Assembly: GCF_036884255.1 (NCBI RefSeq)
Contig: NZ_CP145605.1
Span: 1,550,001-1,614,000, forward strand
DNA from: Paenibacillus tundrae
GTDB lineage: Bacteria > Bacillota > Bacilli > Paenibacillales > Paenibacillaceae
Direction of reading: 5' to 3'
Length of the DNA: 64,000 bases
This document shows positions 1 to 8,064 of this stretch, one piece after another. The translations under genes and the position numbers were made by a program. Below the pieces are notes generated by a model. It was not told the DNA's origin. It saw nothing but the letters and a program-made list of their open reading frames with translations, and searched no databases. Numbering within the stretch: the first letter of the stretch is position 1; every line of letters starts with the position of its first letter.

Positions 1-236
1 TAGCTAACGTAGCGCGCAAAGCGGGTGTGAAGCTGGAGAATGTCGTTGTAACAAGTAATGTATCCATTGGTAAAGACCCTGCGGATGATGGATTCCAACT
101 GTCTGTGCGTCTCGATGTAAGTATGCCGGGAGTGGATCATAGTCAAGCAGAGGATCTCGCTCGCAAAGCTCATGATTTCTGCCCTTACTCCAAAGCGACT
201 CGTGGCAATATTGACGTTGTATTGAATGTAGTATAA
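1..236 (+). CDS. ohr: Ohr-type organic hydroperoxide resistance protein, C-terminal part (partial)
   Basis: The gene enters from the left edge. Its frame opens at base 3 and 77 residues are visible before TAA at 234-236. The visible part is the C-terminal half of an OsmC/Ohr fold: a strand ending SMPGVD, then the CPYS motif, then the closing strand GNIDVVLNVV. In Ohr proteins the CPYS cysteine is the second of two redox thiols that reduce organic peroxides in the cytoplasm. The first cysteine would lie outside the window, so activity cannot be judged. An intrinsic terminator follows at 303-330. Family assignment is firm; the choice of Ohr over a general OsmC protein rests on the CPYS and GNIDV pattern. 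Confidence 0.85.
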   Translation, partial: ANVARKAGVKLENVVVTSNVSIGKDPADDGFQLSVRLDVSMPGVDHSQAEDLARKAHDFCPYSKATRGNIDVVLNVV

Positions 237-302
237 CCACTACTTATTAGGAAAAGAATTGATTTATAGAGACAGATAACCTCGATATCTGTTGCATAAG
301 AC

Positions 303-330
303 AAGCCCTGCTGGTAATCGGCAGGGTTTT
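303..330 (+). terminator. Intrinsic terminator after ohr
   Basis: A CCCTGC / GCAGGG stem, extended by A-T pairs, is followed by TTTT. It lies about 65 bases after the ohr stop and before the next promoter region, so it ends the ohr transcript. Confidence 0.75.
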
Positions 331-470
331 CAATTTCAGAACCTTTCTGCACAATCTCTTTCATTAAATTAACGGATGGTGCAGGAGATTATAGGGTCAG
401 GAGCGTACTCTTTTACATAAATTATACTCTTAATTCATGTGAGCTATCCTAAAAAAGGGGGAACGCAAAA

Positions 471-716
471 ATGAGTATTGAAGAGATGATCGAACGTCGG
501 TTTGTATGTACAAAATGCCGAGGAACCGATTGTGATATTAAGGAAGTGTCGATGTCGGGAGCGGGTTTAAGCAAAGTATTTGATATTCAGCATAATCATT
601 ATTTGTTCATCACGTGTACTTCCTGTGGGTATGTAGAGGTGTTTAACCCGGATGTGCTCAAGGGAAAAAAACAAGGACAGGTAGGGACGATTCTGGATAT
701 TTTGTTTGGAGGTTAA
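471..716 (+). CDS. Small zinc-ribbon protein (predicted nucleic-acid binding, COG3478 type)
   Basis: An 81-residue protein with two CxxC knuckles, C13/C16 and C49/C52, spaced as in a zinc ribbon. An extra Cys at 21 sits between them. The pattern matches the small Firmicute family described as nucleic-acid-binding proteins with a Zn-ribbon domain; the precise role is unknown. The start is ATG with an AAAAGGGGG ribosome binding site about eight bases upstream. It appears to be a single-gene unit: a terminator lies upstream, and the downstream gene has its own promoter at 783-811. No signal peptide or membrane segment is present. Confidence 0.75.
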   Translation: MSIEEMIERRFVCTKCRGTDCDIKEVSMSGAGLSKVFDIQHNHYLFITCTSCGYVEVFNPDVLKGKKQGQVGTILDILFGG

Positions 717-782
717 GATCACAAAAAGGTTGATTGTAGGGAAGTGTTCCGGAATATTCCAGTTCAGGCGTAGCTACTTGAG

Positions 783-811
783 TTGACATGGGCCTAAAAT
801 TTCTTTAATAT
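783..811 (+). promoter_or_regulatory. Sigma-A promoter for the Cys-rich small protein gene
   Basis: A perfect TTGACA -35 box (783-788), a 17-base spacer and TAATAT as -10 (806-811) lie about 60 bases upstream of the ATG at 870. This is the closest match to a consensus vegetative promoter seen in the window. Confidence 0.8.
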
Positions 812-869
812 GACTTAGTACTGAGAAGTATCATTGCATGAACCAAATTTGAATTGACAGGTGATATCC

Positions 870-1160
870 ATGTCTTATAGACCGAAAATTGCACAATTGC
901 AAGTAGCTAGCCAAAACGAAAAAGACGGATTGTATGAGTTTACAGTAAAACTCGAAGATGGTACACATTGTCGTGTGTTCTACTCCCGTTCCCCAGAATG
1001 GAAGTTGACTCATATCAGTCGTCTGCAAAAAACACCTTGTCCAGTATGCCGCAAAGATTTCATTTGTAAATGTATGGATCAGTGGTCAGAAGATCTGCAT
1101 CACCAAATGATCGATGAGCAATGGGTGGACAAAGGACTTGCTGAAGTAACTCAAAACTAA
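870..1160 (+). CDS. Small Cys-rich protein of unknown function
   Basis: A 96-residue protein I do not recognise by family. It contains Cys at 34, 57, 60, 66 and 68; the cluster CPVC-x5-CKC could hold a metal ion. The N-terminal half reads like a short beta-sheet domain (alternating charged and hydrophobic residues) and the C-terminal 25 residues are helical and acidic. The start is placed at ATG 870 because ACAGGTGA at 856-863 gives a good ribosome binding site; a GTG at 861 lies inside that site. It has its own consensus promoter at 783-811 and a terminator at 1198-1228, so it is monocistronic. Confidence 0.65.
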   Translation: MSYRPKIAQLQVASQNEKDGLYEFTVKLEDGTHCRVFYSRSPEWKLTHISRLQKTPCPVCRKDFICKCMDQWSEDLHHQMIDEQWVDKGLAEVTQN

Positions 1161-1197
1161 TATCGTCTGATTTCGGGTGAATCACCCAGACAGATAC

Positions 1198-1228
1198 GAG
1201 CGTAGGCACCGAGCCTGCGCTCTTTTTC
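1198..1228 (+). terminator. Intrinsic terminator after the Cys-rich protein gene
   Basis: The stem GAGCGTAGGC / GCCTGCGCTC, with one G-U pair, is followed by TTTTT. A smaller hairpin (GTCTG...CAGAC around GGGTGA-A-TCACCC, 1165-1191) sits directly before it. Confidence 0.8.
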
Positions 1229-1366
1229 TATTGTTTTATTCCTTCATTGAAGGTGTTAGGTTTGAATTTGTGCGACTTAGTGTTGCTAGATTTAGGGTAC
1301 AGCCTAGTTGAACATAGTCTAAGATGGGTAAATTACTCTGACAATCAACTTGAGGAGGCCTCCATT

Positions 1367-1795
1367 ATGACAGCTAATGACATCGATCAGCATCAAGGAC
1401 ACCCTATTGTGCTCGTGGACGGCGTATGCCATTTCTGCCAGGGCATTACCAAATGGATTATTAAGCGTGATCCAGAAGGCAAATATCATTTTGCATCACT
1501 GCAGTCCGATATTGCAAAGGAATTACTGCGGAAGGGTAATCTTTCGCCAGATCAGATGGATACATTTGTACTTATTGAAGACGGCGTTTATTATACGCGC
1601 TCTACAGCAGCGCTTCGTTTAGCCAAAGGTCTCAAGTTCCCATACCCCTTGTTATACGGGTTAATCATTGTTCCCAAATTCATACGTAATGCTGTATATA
1701 ATCTGGTTGCTCGCAATCGTTATAAGTGGTTTGGTAAGGATGAGGCTTGTATGTTGCCGACACCAGAGATCAAAGAACGTTTTTTAGAAATGTAG
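1367..1795 (+). CDS. DCC-family (DUF393) thiol-disulfide oxidoreductase-like protein
   Basis: 142 residues. The N-terminus carries the family signature DGVCHFC with D18, C21 and C24, followed by a thioredoxin-like arrangement (ITKWIIKRD, then FASLQSD) and a C-terminal hydrophobic helix LLYGLIIVPKFIRN. DCC proteins are named for these conserved D and C residues and are predicted to be thiol-disulfide oxidoreductases; a physiological substrate is not known. An upstream extension of the frame to 1247 has no ribosome binding site, whereas GAGGAGG lies six bases before ATG 1367, which sets the start. The last base of the stop codon is the first base of repeat copy 1. Confidence 0.8.
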   Translation: MTANDIDQHQGHPIVLVDGVCHFCQGITKWIIKRDPEGKYHFASLQSDIAKELLRKGNLSPDQMDTFVLIEDGVYYTRSTAALRLAKGLKFPYPLLYGLIIVPKFIRNAVYNLVARNRYKWFGKDEACMLPTPEIKERFLEM

Positions 1796-1998
1796 TTTAA
1801 AAAATTGCTTTTGATTACGAATGATGCCTCTGGGCTTCATCAGCATCCAATATGGAATTCAGCCGAAATAAGCGGGGTGCTTACGAAGCTTGTTTCCTTC
1901 GGAAACATGTAGTTGCTCACGTAGCTCTATCTACGCTCCGCTACTCCATTTCTAGTTTCACCCCATCTTCTCGGTACTGAAAACCAATTTTTTTAAAC
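1795..1998 (+). repeat. Dispersed inverted-terminal element, copy 1
   Basis: A 204-base element related to those at 21562-21731 and 62586-62790. Its ends, GTTTAAAAAATTG and CAATTTTTTTAAAC, are complementary apart from one extra T. Inside are the shared blocks TTTTGATTACGA, ATTCAGCCGAAAT, a GTTTCC-TTC-GGAAAC hairpin, a CGTAG-ctctat-CTACG hairpin, CTCCGCTACTCCATTTCTA and TCTTCTCGGTACTGAAAAC. It contains no open reading frame of its own. It fills the gap between the DCC gene and the lipoprotein gene and may serve as the terminator of the former. Confidence 0.85.
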
Positions 1999-2079
1999 GG
2001 GGGTATTTATAATCTATGATTAATAACGGGAAAAACTGGGTAATAAATAAGGATTATATTTATTTGGGAGGAAATCAAC

Positions 2080-2958
2080 TTGAAGAAGTGGACTACATTA
2101 ATTATCGGGGCGTTATTATCAATCAGCTTGGCTGCATGCGGAAACGATACAGATAACAGTGCTGCAACGCCGCCAGCAAACAACGAATCAACCAATGAAG
2201 CAACGAACGAAGGTACAGCAACTGAACAACAGGAGACGGCAGCAATCCCTACGCTCGACGAATTAATTAACAAAACAAATGAAGCAACCAAAGCGATGAA
2301 GAGCTTCACAACGGATGCAAATATCGACCAAAATCTGAAGCTTGAGGCTGGTGACCAGTCCCAGGATCAAGAGGTTAAAACCTCGTTGAAGATGGATATC
2401 ATTAAAGATCCAATGATGATCTATCAAGAGATGAAGGTCGAAATGGCTGGACAGGAAGCACAGAATGTGAAGCAATATATTACTTCGGATAATATCTATT
2501 CACAAGTTGGCGATCAGTGGGTTACGATTCCTGAAGATCAAACCAAGGAACTGATCGAGCAGATGCAAGCTAGTATGAATCCGGAAGCGGAACTGGAGCA
2601 ATTCAAAAAAATCGCTGAAGATACGAAGATTACAGAAGAGGGCGACAATTATGTGATCAACGCAGACGTATCGGGCGATAATGTGAAAGAATTAGCCAAA
2701 TCCGTCATGGAACAAAATGGATCAGATGCTCAGACTCAAGCGATGCTGGAGCAAATGAACATTACGAGCATGAAGATGAAGTATATGGTTAACAAAGAGA
2801 CATATCTGCCTGCAGCTACCGATGTAACTATGGTAATGGAGATGGAGCAGAATGGACAAAAAGTAACCATGGATATGAAGATGAACTCAACCTTCTCCAA
2901 TCATGACCAAGTAGAAGAGATCAAGGTTCCACAAGAAGCATTAGATAGCGCGAAGTAA
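2080..2958 (+). CDS. DUF6612-like lipoprotein
   Basis: A 292-residue exported lipoprotein. Residues 1-20 form a signal peptide ending in the lipobox LAAC with lipidated Cys20. A low-complexity Asn/Thr/Glu/Ala-rich linker spans about residues 22-55. After that comes a beta-rich domain with repeated MDIIKDPMMIYQEMKV-type strands and many Met and Gln residues, like the lipoprotein families that share an LppX/LolA-type fold. Start is TTG at 2080 with GGGAGGAAA just upstream. No neighbouring genes suggest a partner; a long hairpin terminator at 3021-3087 ends the transcript. Function is unknown; binding of a lipid or hydrophobic compound is only an inference from the fold class. Confidence 0.75.
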   Translation: MKKWTTLIIGALLSISLAACGNDTDNSAATPPANNESTNEATNEGTATEQQETAAIPTLDELINKTNEATKAMKSFTTDANIDQNLKLEAGDQSQDQEVKTSLKMDIIKDPMMIYQEMKVEMAGQEAQNVKQYITSDNIYSQVGDQWVTIPEDQTKELIEQMQASMNPEAELEQFKKIAEDTKITEEGDNYVINADVSGDNVKELAKSVMEQNGSDAQTQAMLEQMNITSMKMKYMVNKETYLPAATDVTMVMEMEQNGQKVTMDMKMNSTFSNHDQVEEIKVPQEALDSAK

Positions 2959-3020
2959 GCTAGCTAGATGCGAATTGGTGAGTAACCGTTATCTCTGAAC
3001 TACACGGTTATACATCAAAG

Positions 3021-3087
3021 GCATGTCTTAACACAGTTCTGTGTGTAAACATTATGTTTGCACACGCTGTGTAAGGCATGTTTTTTT
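3021..3087 (+). terminator. Long-stem intrinsic terminator
   Basis: GCATGTCTTAACACAG pairs with CTGTGTAAGGCATG (one bulge), an inner GTGTGTAAACAT / GTTTGCACAC stem extends it, and seven T residues follow. It ends the lipoprotein transcript. Confidence 0.85.
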
Positions 3088-3194
3088 GTTTATGTCTATC
3101 TTTTCTAGTCATGGATCAGAGAAGTATAGTAGAATTTATGTAAACGTTTAACGTGAACTAGCCTGGACAGTATCTCAAGAGAGGGGATTCAGTA

Positions 3195-3578
3195 ATGATT
3201 CAATATGCACATTTACATCATGTCAGTCTGGCTGTACGTGATCTGGAGATTGCGAAGCAATTTTACTCCGGACTACTGCAGATGCAGGAGATTGAACGTC
3301 CGCCTTTTCGTTCTACAGGCATATGGTACGCCATTGGAAGTCAGCAGCTGCATTTGCTCCAGCATCCAGAAGGGCATACGCTGCGTGAAGCGGGGATTGA
3401 TACGACGGATGGGCATTTTGCCATCTGGGTTACAAGCTATCAGGAAACAATAGACTGGCTCACGAAGCAAGGCATTGAATACGAAGCGAGACCGGATAGT
3501 GTGGCTGGCTTTGCACAGATTTTTGTGCTTGATCCGGATCGTAACATTATTGAATTTGGCGCGTTATATAATTCCTAA
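3195..3578 (+). CDS. VOC-family (glyoxalase/bleomycin-resistance fold) protein
   Basis: 127 residues with the two beta-alpha-beta-beta-beta modules of the vicinal oxygen chelate fold. It opens with LHHVSLAVRDLEIAKQFY, the usual first module with its His metal ligand. It closes with IFVLDPDRNIIEFG, where the Glu is the usual last ligand. A middle His (HFAIWV) fits the third ligand. Members include glyoxalase I, dioxygenases and thiol transferases for antibiotic resistance; nothing here selects one. Start is ATG with AGAGAGGGGA upstream. The gene seems to stand alone. Confidence 0.8.
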   Translation: MIQYAHLHHVSLAVRDLEIAKQFYSGLLQMQEIERPPFRSTGIWYAIGSQQLHLLQHPEGHTLREAGIDTTDGHFAIWVTSYQETIDWLTKQGIEYEARPDSVAGFAQIFVLDPDRNIIEFGALYNS

Positions 3579-3658
3579 TATGGATCATCGGATAGATGTC
3601 TGCAACGAGTGCGTGAGGTTTAGGTGAATTAGGCCATAGGCTCATTTGTATAAATCTC

Positions 3659-3687
3659 TTGCTCCCCCAGAAATTGTATGATATATT
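3659..3687 (+). promoter_or_regulatory. Candidate promoter of the Tad operon
   Basis: TTGCTC (3659-3664), a 17-base spacer and TATATT (3682-3687). It lies upstream of the hairpin at 3715-3777. No room for a promoter exists between that hairpin and the ribosome binding site at about 3780. Confidence 0.45.
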
Positions 3688-3714
3688 ATCCATACATTCA
3701 TAGCACGTGACGGA

Positions 3715-3777
3715 AGCACCGTCCATATGCTGCATGCACATGCAGTCATTGGACGGTGCTTTTTTGTGCTTTTTTTG
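3715..3777 (+). terminator. Terminator-like hairpin in the leader of the Tad operon
   Basis: AGCACCGTCCA pairs perfectly with TGGACGGTGCT around an inner GCTGCATGCACATGCAG palindrome. Two T-runs follow (TTTTTT, then TTTTTTT). It ends only about 15 bases before the start codon region of the first tad gene, so the whole operon must be transcribed through it. Confidence 0.8.
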
Positions 3778-3793
3778 CGGGGAGGGGAGTACA

Positions 3794-5011
3794 TTGATTG
3801 TTCTGAAAGTAGTGCTTGCTTCAAAAGATCGAGAGTATATCAGCGCCTGGTTAGATTTTGCACAGGGGGGCTCAGCAGGCTCAGGTTTGCGATTTACGGC
3901 TTTTTCACAATGGGAGCCATTCAGGGAGCATATGCAACAGGGGGAGCGAGAGATACCCGATCTGGTCATTGCGGAGCCGGAGCTGCTGAACGCCTGGCTT
4001 AGTAGTGGTGGTGATACCTCGGGTATACCATGGTTAATGCTAAGTGAGGGGAATGATGAGGTGCAGGAGGATAAACAGTTGATGAAATATCAACCTCTGC
4101 CCTCTTTGCTAGATGCGGTAATGAACGCATGCCGTCAGCCACGTCGTAAGAAAGCGCATCGACCCGGTCAGGACACCCTTTCCATTGGAGTCATATCTGC
4201 TTCAGGTGGAAGTGGGAAGACAGCAGTTGCTCTGCATATGGCGAAGCAGTTAGGACTCGCTGGATATGCTGTGCTCTACCTTAATCTGGAGACATTAGAC
4301 AGTACGCAACCCTTCCTTGAGAAGGGTCTAACTCGAGGCCTACAGCGTCAGCCTGATGCCGAAACGGGGTTGTCTCGACTGTTATACGATCTGAAAGTGA
4401 GCCGGAAAGAAACAGGAAAAGCAGTACAATCCCCATCACCGTCCAAAGGTGTAGATCATTATGTGCTCCGTCATGAGGGATTGAAGTCCGATGTATTCTG
4501 GCCTCTATCCAATCGCAAAGAGTTGTTGCAAATGTCCAAGGACGACACAGCGAATCTCATTCAACACCTGATCCAATGTAGACAATACGACGTGATTATT
4601 CTAGATGGAGATTCAGGTTGGGATGGACGCAGTGAAGGGATCATCGAAACAGCAGATTCATTCGTATGGCTCATAGAGGATGAACTTGCTGCGATGCATC
4701 GCTGGGGGCAATGGATACAGTACGCTGAACGGGTGAAGCCGAACTGGATTGATAGTGTAATGGATCGTGCACGATTCGTGGTGAACAAGTATCGGGACAG
4801 TGTTGTGAATGCAACGCCCAGACCTGATCTGCATCTGGATGCCGTATTACCCTACATTCCATCCTGGAGGCAGATTAGTCAGGAAGAAGTACTGCTTAGC
4901 TCACCGATCTTTCAGCGAGAAGTGAAAAGGCTGTGCGCACTGCTGATGCAGAATGGGGACGAAGAACTAACGCAGACAGGTCGAATTCACCAGGGAATGG
5001 GAGGACGCTAA
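3794..5011 (+). CDS. TadZ/CpaE-like pilus assembly ATPase
   Basis: 405 residues. About the first 110 form a receiver-like domain without an obvious phosphorylation site, typical of the N-terminus of TadZ/CpaE. A MinD/ParA-type P-loop follows at about 136-143 (SASGGSGKT), and a Walker B-like ILDGDSGWDG near residue 270. The deviant Walker A lysine that ParA/MinD proteins carry before GG is replaced by Ser, so dimer-dependent hydrolysis may be altered. TadZ proteins place the Tad apparatus in the cell. The frame is open further upstream, but GGGGAGGGGAG sits before TTG 3794 and the terminator stem occupies the earlier part, so TTG is taken as start. The stop overlaps the next ATG (TAATG). Confidence 0.75.
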   Translation: MIVLKVVLASKDREYISAWLDFAQGGSAGSGLRFTAFSQWEPFREHMQQGEREIPDLVIAEPELLNAWLSSGGDTSGIPWLMLSEGNDEVQEDKQLMKYQPLPSLLDAVMNACRQPRRKKAHRPGQDTLSIGVISASGGSGKTAVALHMAKQLGLAGYAVLYLNLETLDSTQPFLEKGLTRGLQRQPDAETGLSRLLYDLKVSRKETGKAVQSPSPSKGVDHYVLRHEGLKSDVFWPLSNRKELLQMSKDDTANLIQHLIQCRQYDVIILDGDSGWDGRSEGIIETADSFVWLIEDELAAMHRWGQWIQYAERVKPNWIDSVMDRARFVVNKYRDSVVNATPRPDLHLDAVLPYIPSWRQISQEEVLLSSPIFQREVKRLCALLMQNGDEELTQTGRIHQGMGGR

Positions 5012-6327
5012 TGACAGACTCATCCCTCAATAATCTGAACCGGGAAGAATTGTTCCAGCATATGCGCCAGGAAGTAAGAGCTGGACTGGATCTGACCTCA
5101 TCTGCAGGAGACGAGGAGTTGTGGCAGGGTATTGAGCGGAAAGTGCTCTCTGATCCGAACCTGCATGACCTGACATCTGGAGAGCGACATACGTTGGTAC
5201 AACGGCTATATGACTCTTTCCGTGGGCTAGATATATTACAGCCGCTTGTGGATCATCCCGATATTACGGAAATTATGATTAATAGCCATAGGGAGATATT
5301 TGTAGAGCAAGCAGGTGAAGTTAGCCGAATTACACTTGAATTCGAATCCAAGGAACGGCTAGAGGATATTATTCAGATGATCGTGTCTGGGGTAAACCGA
5401 ATTGTTAACGAGTCTTCTCCAATCGTTGATGCCAGGCTTAAGGATGGTTCACGTGTCAATATCGTATTGCCGCCCATCGCATTGAAAGGGCCTACGATGA
5501 CGATTCGTAAATTTCCGAGTGAACCGCTGACGATGTTGGATCTAATTCAGAAGGGCGCCCTGCATGAAGAGGCGGCTGAATTGTTACAACAGTTGGTACG
5601 TAGTAAACACAATATTTTTATTGGGGGCGGTACGGGTTCAGGGAAAACGACGTTCCTTAATGCATTATCTCAGTTCATTCCGGCTGATGAGCGGATTATT
5701 ACGATTGAAGATTCGGCAGAGCTACAGATCGTGACTGTACCTAACCTTGTATCTATGGAGACACGTAATGCCAACACCGAAGGTAAGGGTGAAATATCGA
5801 TTCGGGATTTAATCAAGTCTTCGCTACGGATGAGACCTAATCGTATTGTCATTGGTGAGGTTCGGGGTGCAGAGGCTTTAGATATGTTGCAAGCCATGAA
5901 TACAGGACATGATGGTAGCTTGAGCACTGGGCATGCCAATAATATACGCGATATGATCAGCAGGCTGGAAACGATGGTTCTTAGTGGTGCAGATCTTCCG
6001 ATCGCTGTTGTGCGGCAGCAGATTAGCTCAGCAATTGATATCTTTGTACATCTGTCCAGGCTACGTGATCGATCACGTAGAGTAACTGAAATTAGTGAGG
6101 TTATAGGTATAGAGAACGGGGAAGTGTTGCTTAACCCTTTGTTTCGTTTCCAGGAGCAAGAAGAACGTGAAGGTAAGATCATCGGGGGACTGATACAGGT
6201 TGGCATGCTGAGTCGAATCGACAAAATTCAGATGGCTGGCTTGGGGGATTGGTTTGAAGAATACATAGAACGAACAAAGGAAAACCATTCGCTGAAAATT
6301 GAATTTGCGGATAACAACGTTAATTAG
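5011..6327 (+). CDS. tadA: TadA/CpaF-type secretion ATPase
   Basis: 438 residues, the usual length for CpaF/TadA. The N-terminal helical domain (to about 90) leads into the PilT/VirB11-like ATPase. Visible motifs are Walker A GGGTGSGKTTF at about 204-214, the Asp box EDSAEL near 233, Walker B RIVIGEVRG at about 280-288 and the His box TGHDGSLSTGHA near 300. The hexameric ATPase sits at the inner face of the membrane and powers assembly of Flp-type pili together with TadB and TadC. The start ATG overlaps the previous stop by one base with GGGAGGACG upstream, so translation is coupled. Confidence 0.9.
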   Translation: MTDSSLNNLNREELFQHMRQEVRAGLDLTSSAGDEELWQGIERKVLSDPNLHDLTSGERHTLVQRLYDSFRGLDILQPLVDHPDITEIMINSHREIFVEQAGEVSRITLEFESKERLEDIIQMIVSGVNRIVNESSPIVDARLKDGSRVNIVLPPIALKGPTMTIRKFPSEPLTMLDLIQKGALHEEAAELLQQLVRSKHNIFIGGGTGSGKTTFLNALSQFIPADERIITIEDSAELQIVTVPNLVSMETRNANTEGKGEISIRDLIKSSLRMRPNRIVIGEVRGAEALDMLQAMNTGHDGSLSTGHANNIRDMISRLETMVLSGADLPIAVVRQQISSAIDIFVHLSRLRDRSRRVTEISEVIGIENGEVLLNPLFRFQEQEEREGKIIGGLIQVGMLSRIDKIQMAGLGDWFEEYIERTKENHSLKIEFADNNVN

Positions 6328-6358
6328 ATATTCGATATTGTTTGGAAGGTGATTAGTT

Positions 6359-7120
6359 TTGGCGGAAGCTAGACAAGCATTGACTGATTACACCGTATTC
6401 ACGCTATCCCGGAGACAGCGATTTACCTGCATGTTGATCAGTGGATTGTTATTTTTCGGTATCGGGATTCTATTCTATCATCACTGGTTGGTTGGCGTCA
6501 TCTTAGCTACAGGGTGTATCTGGGTGCCTAAACATTGGACTAAGGTGTTGTTGGAACGAAGGAGAACAACGCTCAGTCTACATTTCAAACAGGCATTATA
6601 TGCATTGTCTTCTGCGCTGGCTGCCGGAAAATCGGTTGAGAATGGATTTAAGGAATCCGTTGAAGATTTACGTATGTTAAACCCTGAAGCAGATACGGAT
6701 CTTATTCGGGAATTTACTATTCTTCGGACACGGATGGAGTATGGACAGCCTATTGAGGAAGCGTTGCAGGATTTTTCTGATCGGGCGCAGGTTGAGGACA
6801 TTACTAATTTTGCCGACGTGTTTATTACTTGCAAACGTACAGGTGGTGACCTAGTCGAGGTTGTCCGGCGAACGTCTTCGGTAATCGGAGAAAAGCTAGA
6901 TATTCAGCAGGATATTATGGTTGCCATAGCACAGAAAAAGTTCGAATCCAAGGCGATGTTTGCCGCACCATTTATATTTCTTATTTTTCTTAATTTGACT
7001 GCAAAGGATTTTATGGAACCTCTATATAGCGGCATGGGATATCTAATCTCCACAGGTGCTTTAGCACTGCTTGCCTGCTGTTATCTATGGATTACACGAA
7101 TTATGGATATCAAAGTATAG
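6359..7120 (+). CDS. tadB: TadB-like inner membrane platform protein
   Basis: 253 residues of the type II secretion F family. Two hydrophobic segments lie near the N-terminus (about 22-60). The cytoplasmic T2SSF helical domain spans about 75-200, including ALSSALAAGKSVENGF and CKRTGGDLVEVVRR. Two more membrane helices follow at about 200-250. It forms the membrane platform with TadC, driven by TadA. Start is TTG at 6359, eight bases after GGAAGGTG. Typical TadB proteins are a little longer at the N-terminus; an earlier start is not supported here. Confidence 0.85.
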   Translation: MAEARQALTDYTVFTLSRRQRFTCMLISGLLFFGIGILFYHHWLVGVILATGCIWVPKHWTKVLLERRRTTLSLHFKQALYALSSALAAGKSVENGFKESVEDLRMLNPEADTDLIREFTILRTRMEYGQPIEEALQDFSDRAQVEDITNFADVFITCKRTGGDLVEVVRRTSSVIGEKLDIQQDIMVAIAQKKFESKAMFAAPFIFLIFLNLTAKDFMEPLYSGMGYLISTGALALLACCYLWITRIMDIKV

Positions 7121-7183
7121 GGGTTGAAACTTTTGATTACGAGGGCTGGCTGAACACGGACTACATGATAAGGAGTTGAAACG

Positions 7184-8053
7184 ATGCTACTTCCCGTCAT
7201 ATTCGGAGGAATGCTCGGGATTGGATGGCTGATACTGGATCGTACCCAAGGACAGACCTACCGCCATTTACGCAAGCTGGAGATGGAAGGATTACGATTC
7301 AAGAAACTGCACGCTCCATTCTTGTTTCTATTGGATAAGTTTGAGGTGGGACGTCGATTGCCTGTTGTGATGTTCCGTATGCAGCATGCCATTCAGAAGA
7401 TGTATGGCATACAGCACAGTGGAGAGAAAACGTTGCTCTATAGTGCTGAGATGCTGACGTATACCTGGCTGATGTTGTTGGTGGGGTGTTTGTTGTCCCT
7501 TGTTGGGGATATAGGCATTGGTGGATTGGCAGGCGGTATAGTACTCGGTGCTCTCCTACCATTTGCACTATATAAGGATCTCAGCAGTAAGGTGCAACGC
7601 AGAGATCAGGATATTTTGGTGGAATTACCGGAGCTACTGAATCGAATTGTTTTATTGGTTGGTGCTGGAGAGACGGTACAGCGTGCCATTATGCATTGTG
7701 TTGCCAGTCAGGGGGAACGAGATCATCCATTATATAACGAACTGCGGAAGACAGCCCACGACTTGCATAACGGTTATTCGTTTCAACAGTCGTTCGAGCA
7801 GTTCAGCCGGCGCTGTGGCGTACAGGAAGTAACGATTTTCACAACAACCGTGTTACTTAATTTCCGGCGTGGGGGAGGTGACTTTGTATTGGCGCTGCGG
7901 GATCTTTCGCATGTGTTGTGGGAGAAACGTAAGGCTGTTAGTCGGGCGAAGGGGGAACAGGCTTCTTCCAAACTTGTGTTTCCAATGGTACTGATCTTTT
8001 TTACGATCGTTGTGATGATTGGGGCACCTGCTTTTATGATGATGAATATGTAG
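7184..8053 (+). CDS. tadC: TadC-like inner membrane platform protein
   Basis: 289 residues, again a type II secretion F-family protein. An N-terminal membrane segment (LPVIFGGMLGIGWLIL), a pair around residues 90-130 and a C-terminal one (VFPMVLIFFTIVVMIGAPAF) bracket the T2SSF domain, which has ELPELLNRIVLLVGAGETV and NFRRGGGDFVLALRDL. It pairs with TadB. ATG at 7184 is preceded by AAGGAGTTGAAACG. It lies 63 bases after tadB and 11 bases before the pilin gene. Confidence 0.85.
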   Translation: MLLPVIFGGMLGIGWLILDRTQGQTYRHLRKLEMEGLRFKKLHAPFLFLLDKFEVGRRLPVVMFRMQHAIQKMYGIQHSGEKTLLYSAEMLTYTWLMLLVGCLLSLVGDIGIGGLAGGIVLGALLPFALYKDLSSKVQRRDQDILVELPELLNRIVLLVGAGETVQRAIMHCVASQGERDHPLYNELRKTAHDLHNGYSFQQSFEQFSRRCGVQEVTIFTTTVLLNFRRGGGDFVLALRDLSHVLWEKRKAVSRAKGEQASSKLVFPMVLIFFTIVVMIGAPAFMMMNM

Positions 8054-8064
8054 GAGGAATTGGG

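Noticed and set aside
1795..1998. Repeat element as remnant of an insertion sequence gene
   Set aside because: No copy contains transposase-like coding sequence in any frame, and no clear target-site duplication flanks the three copies.
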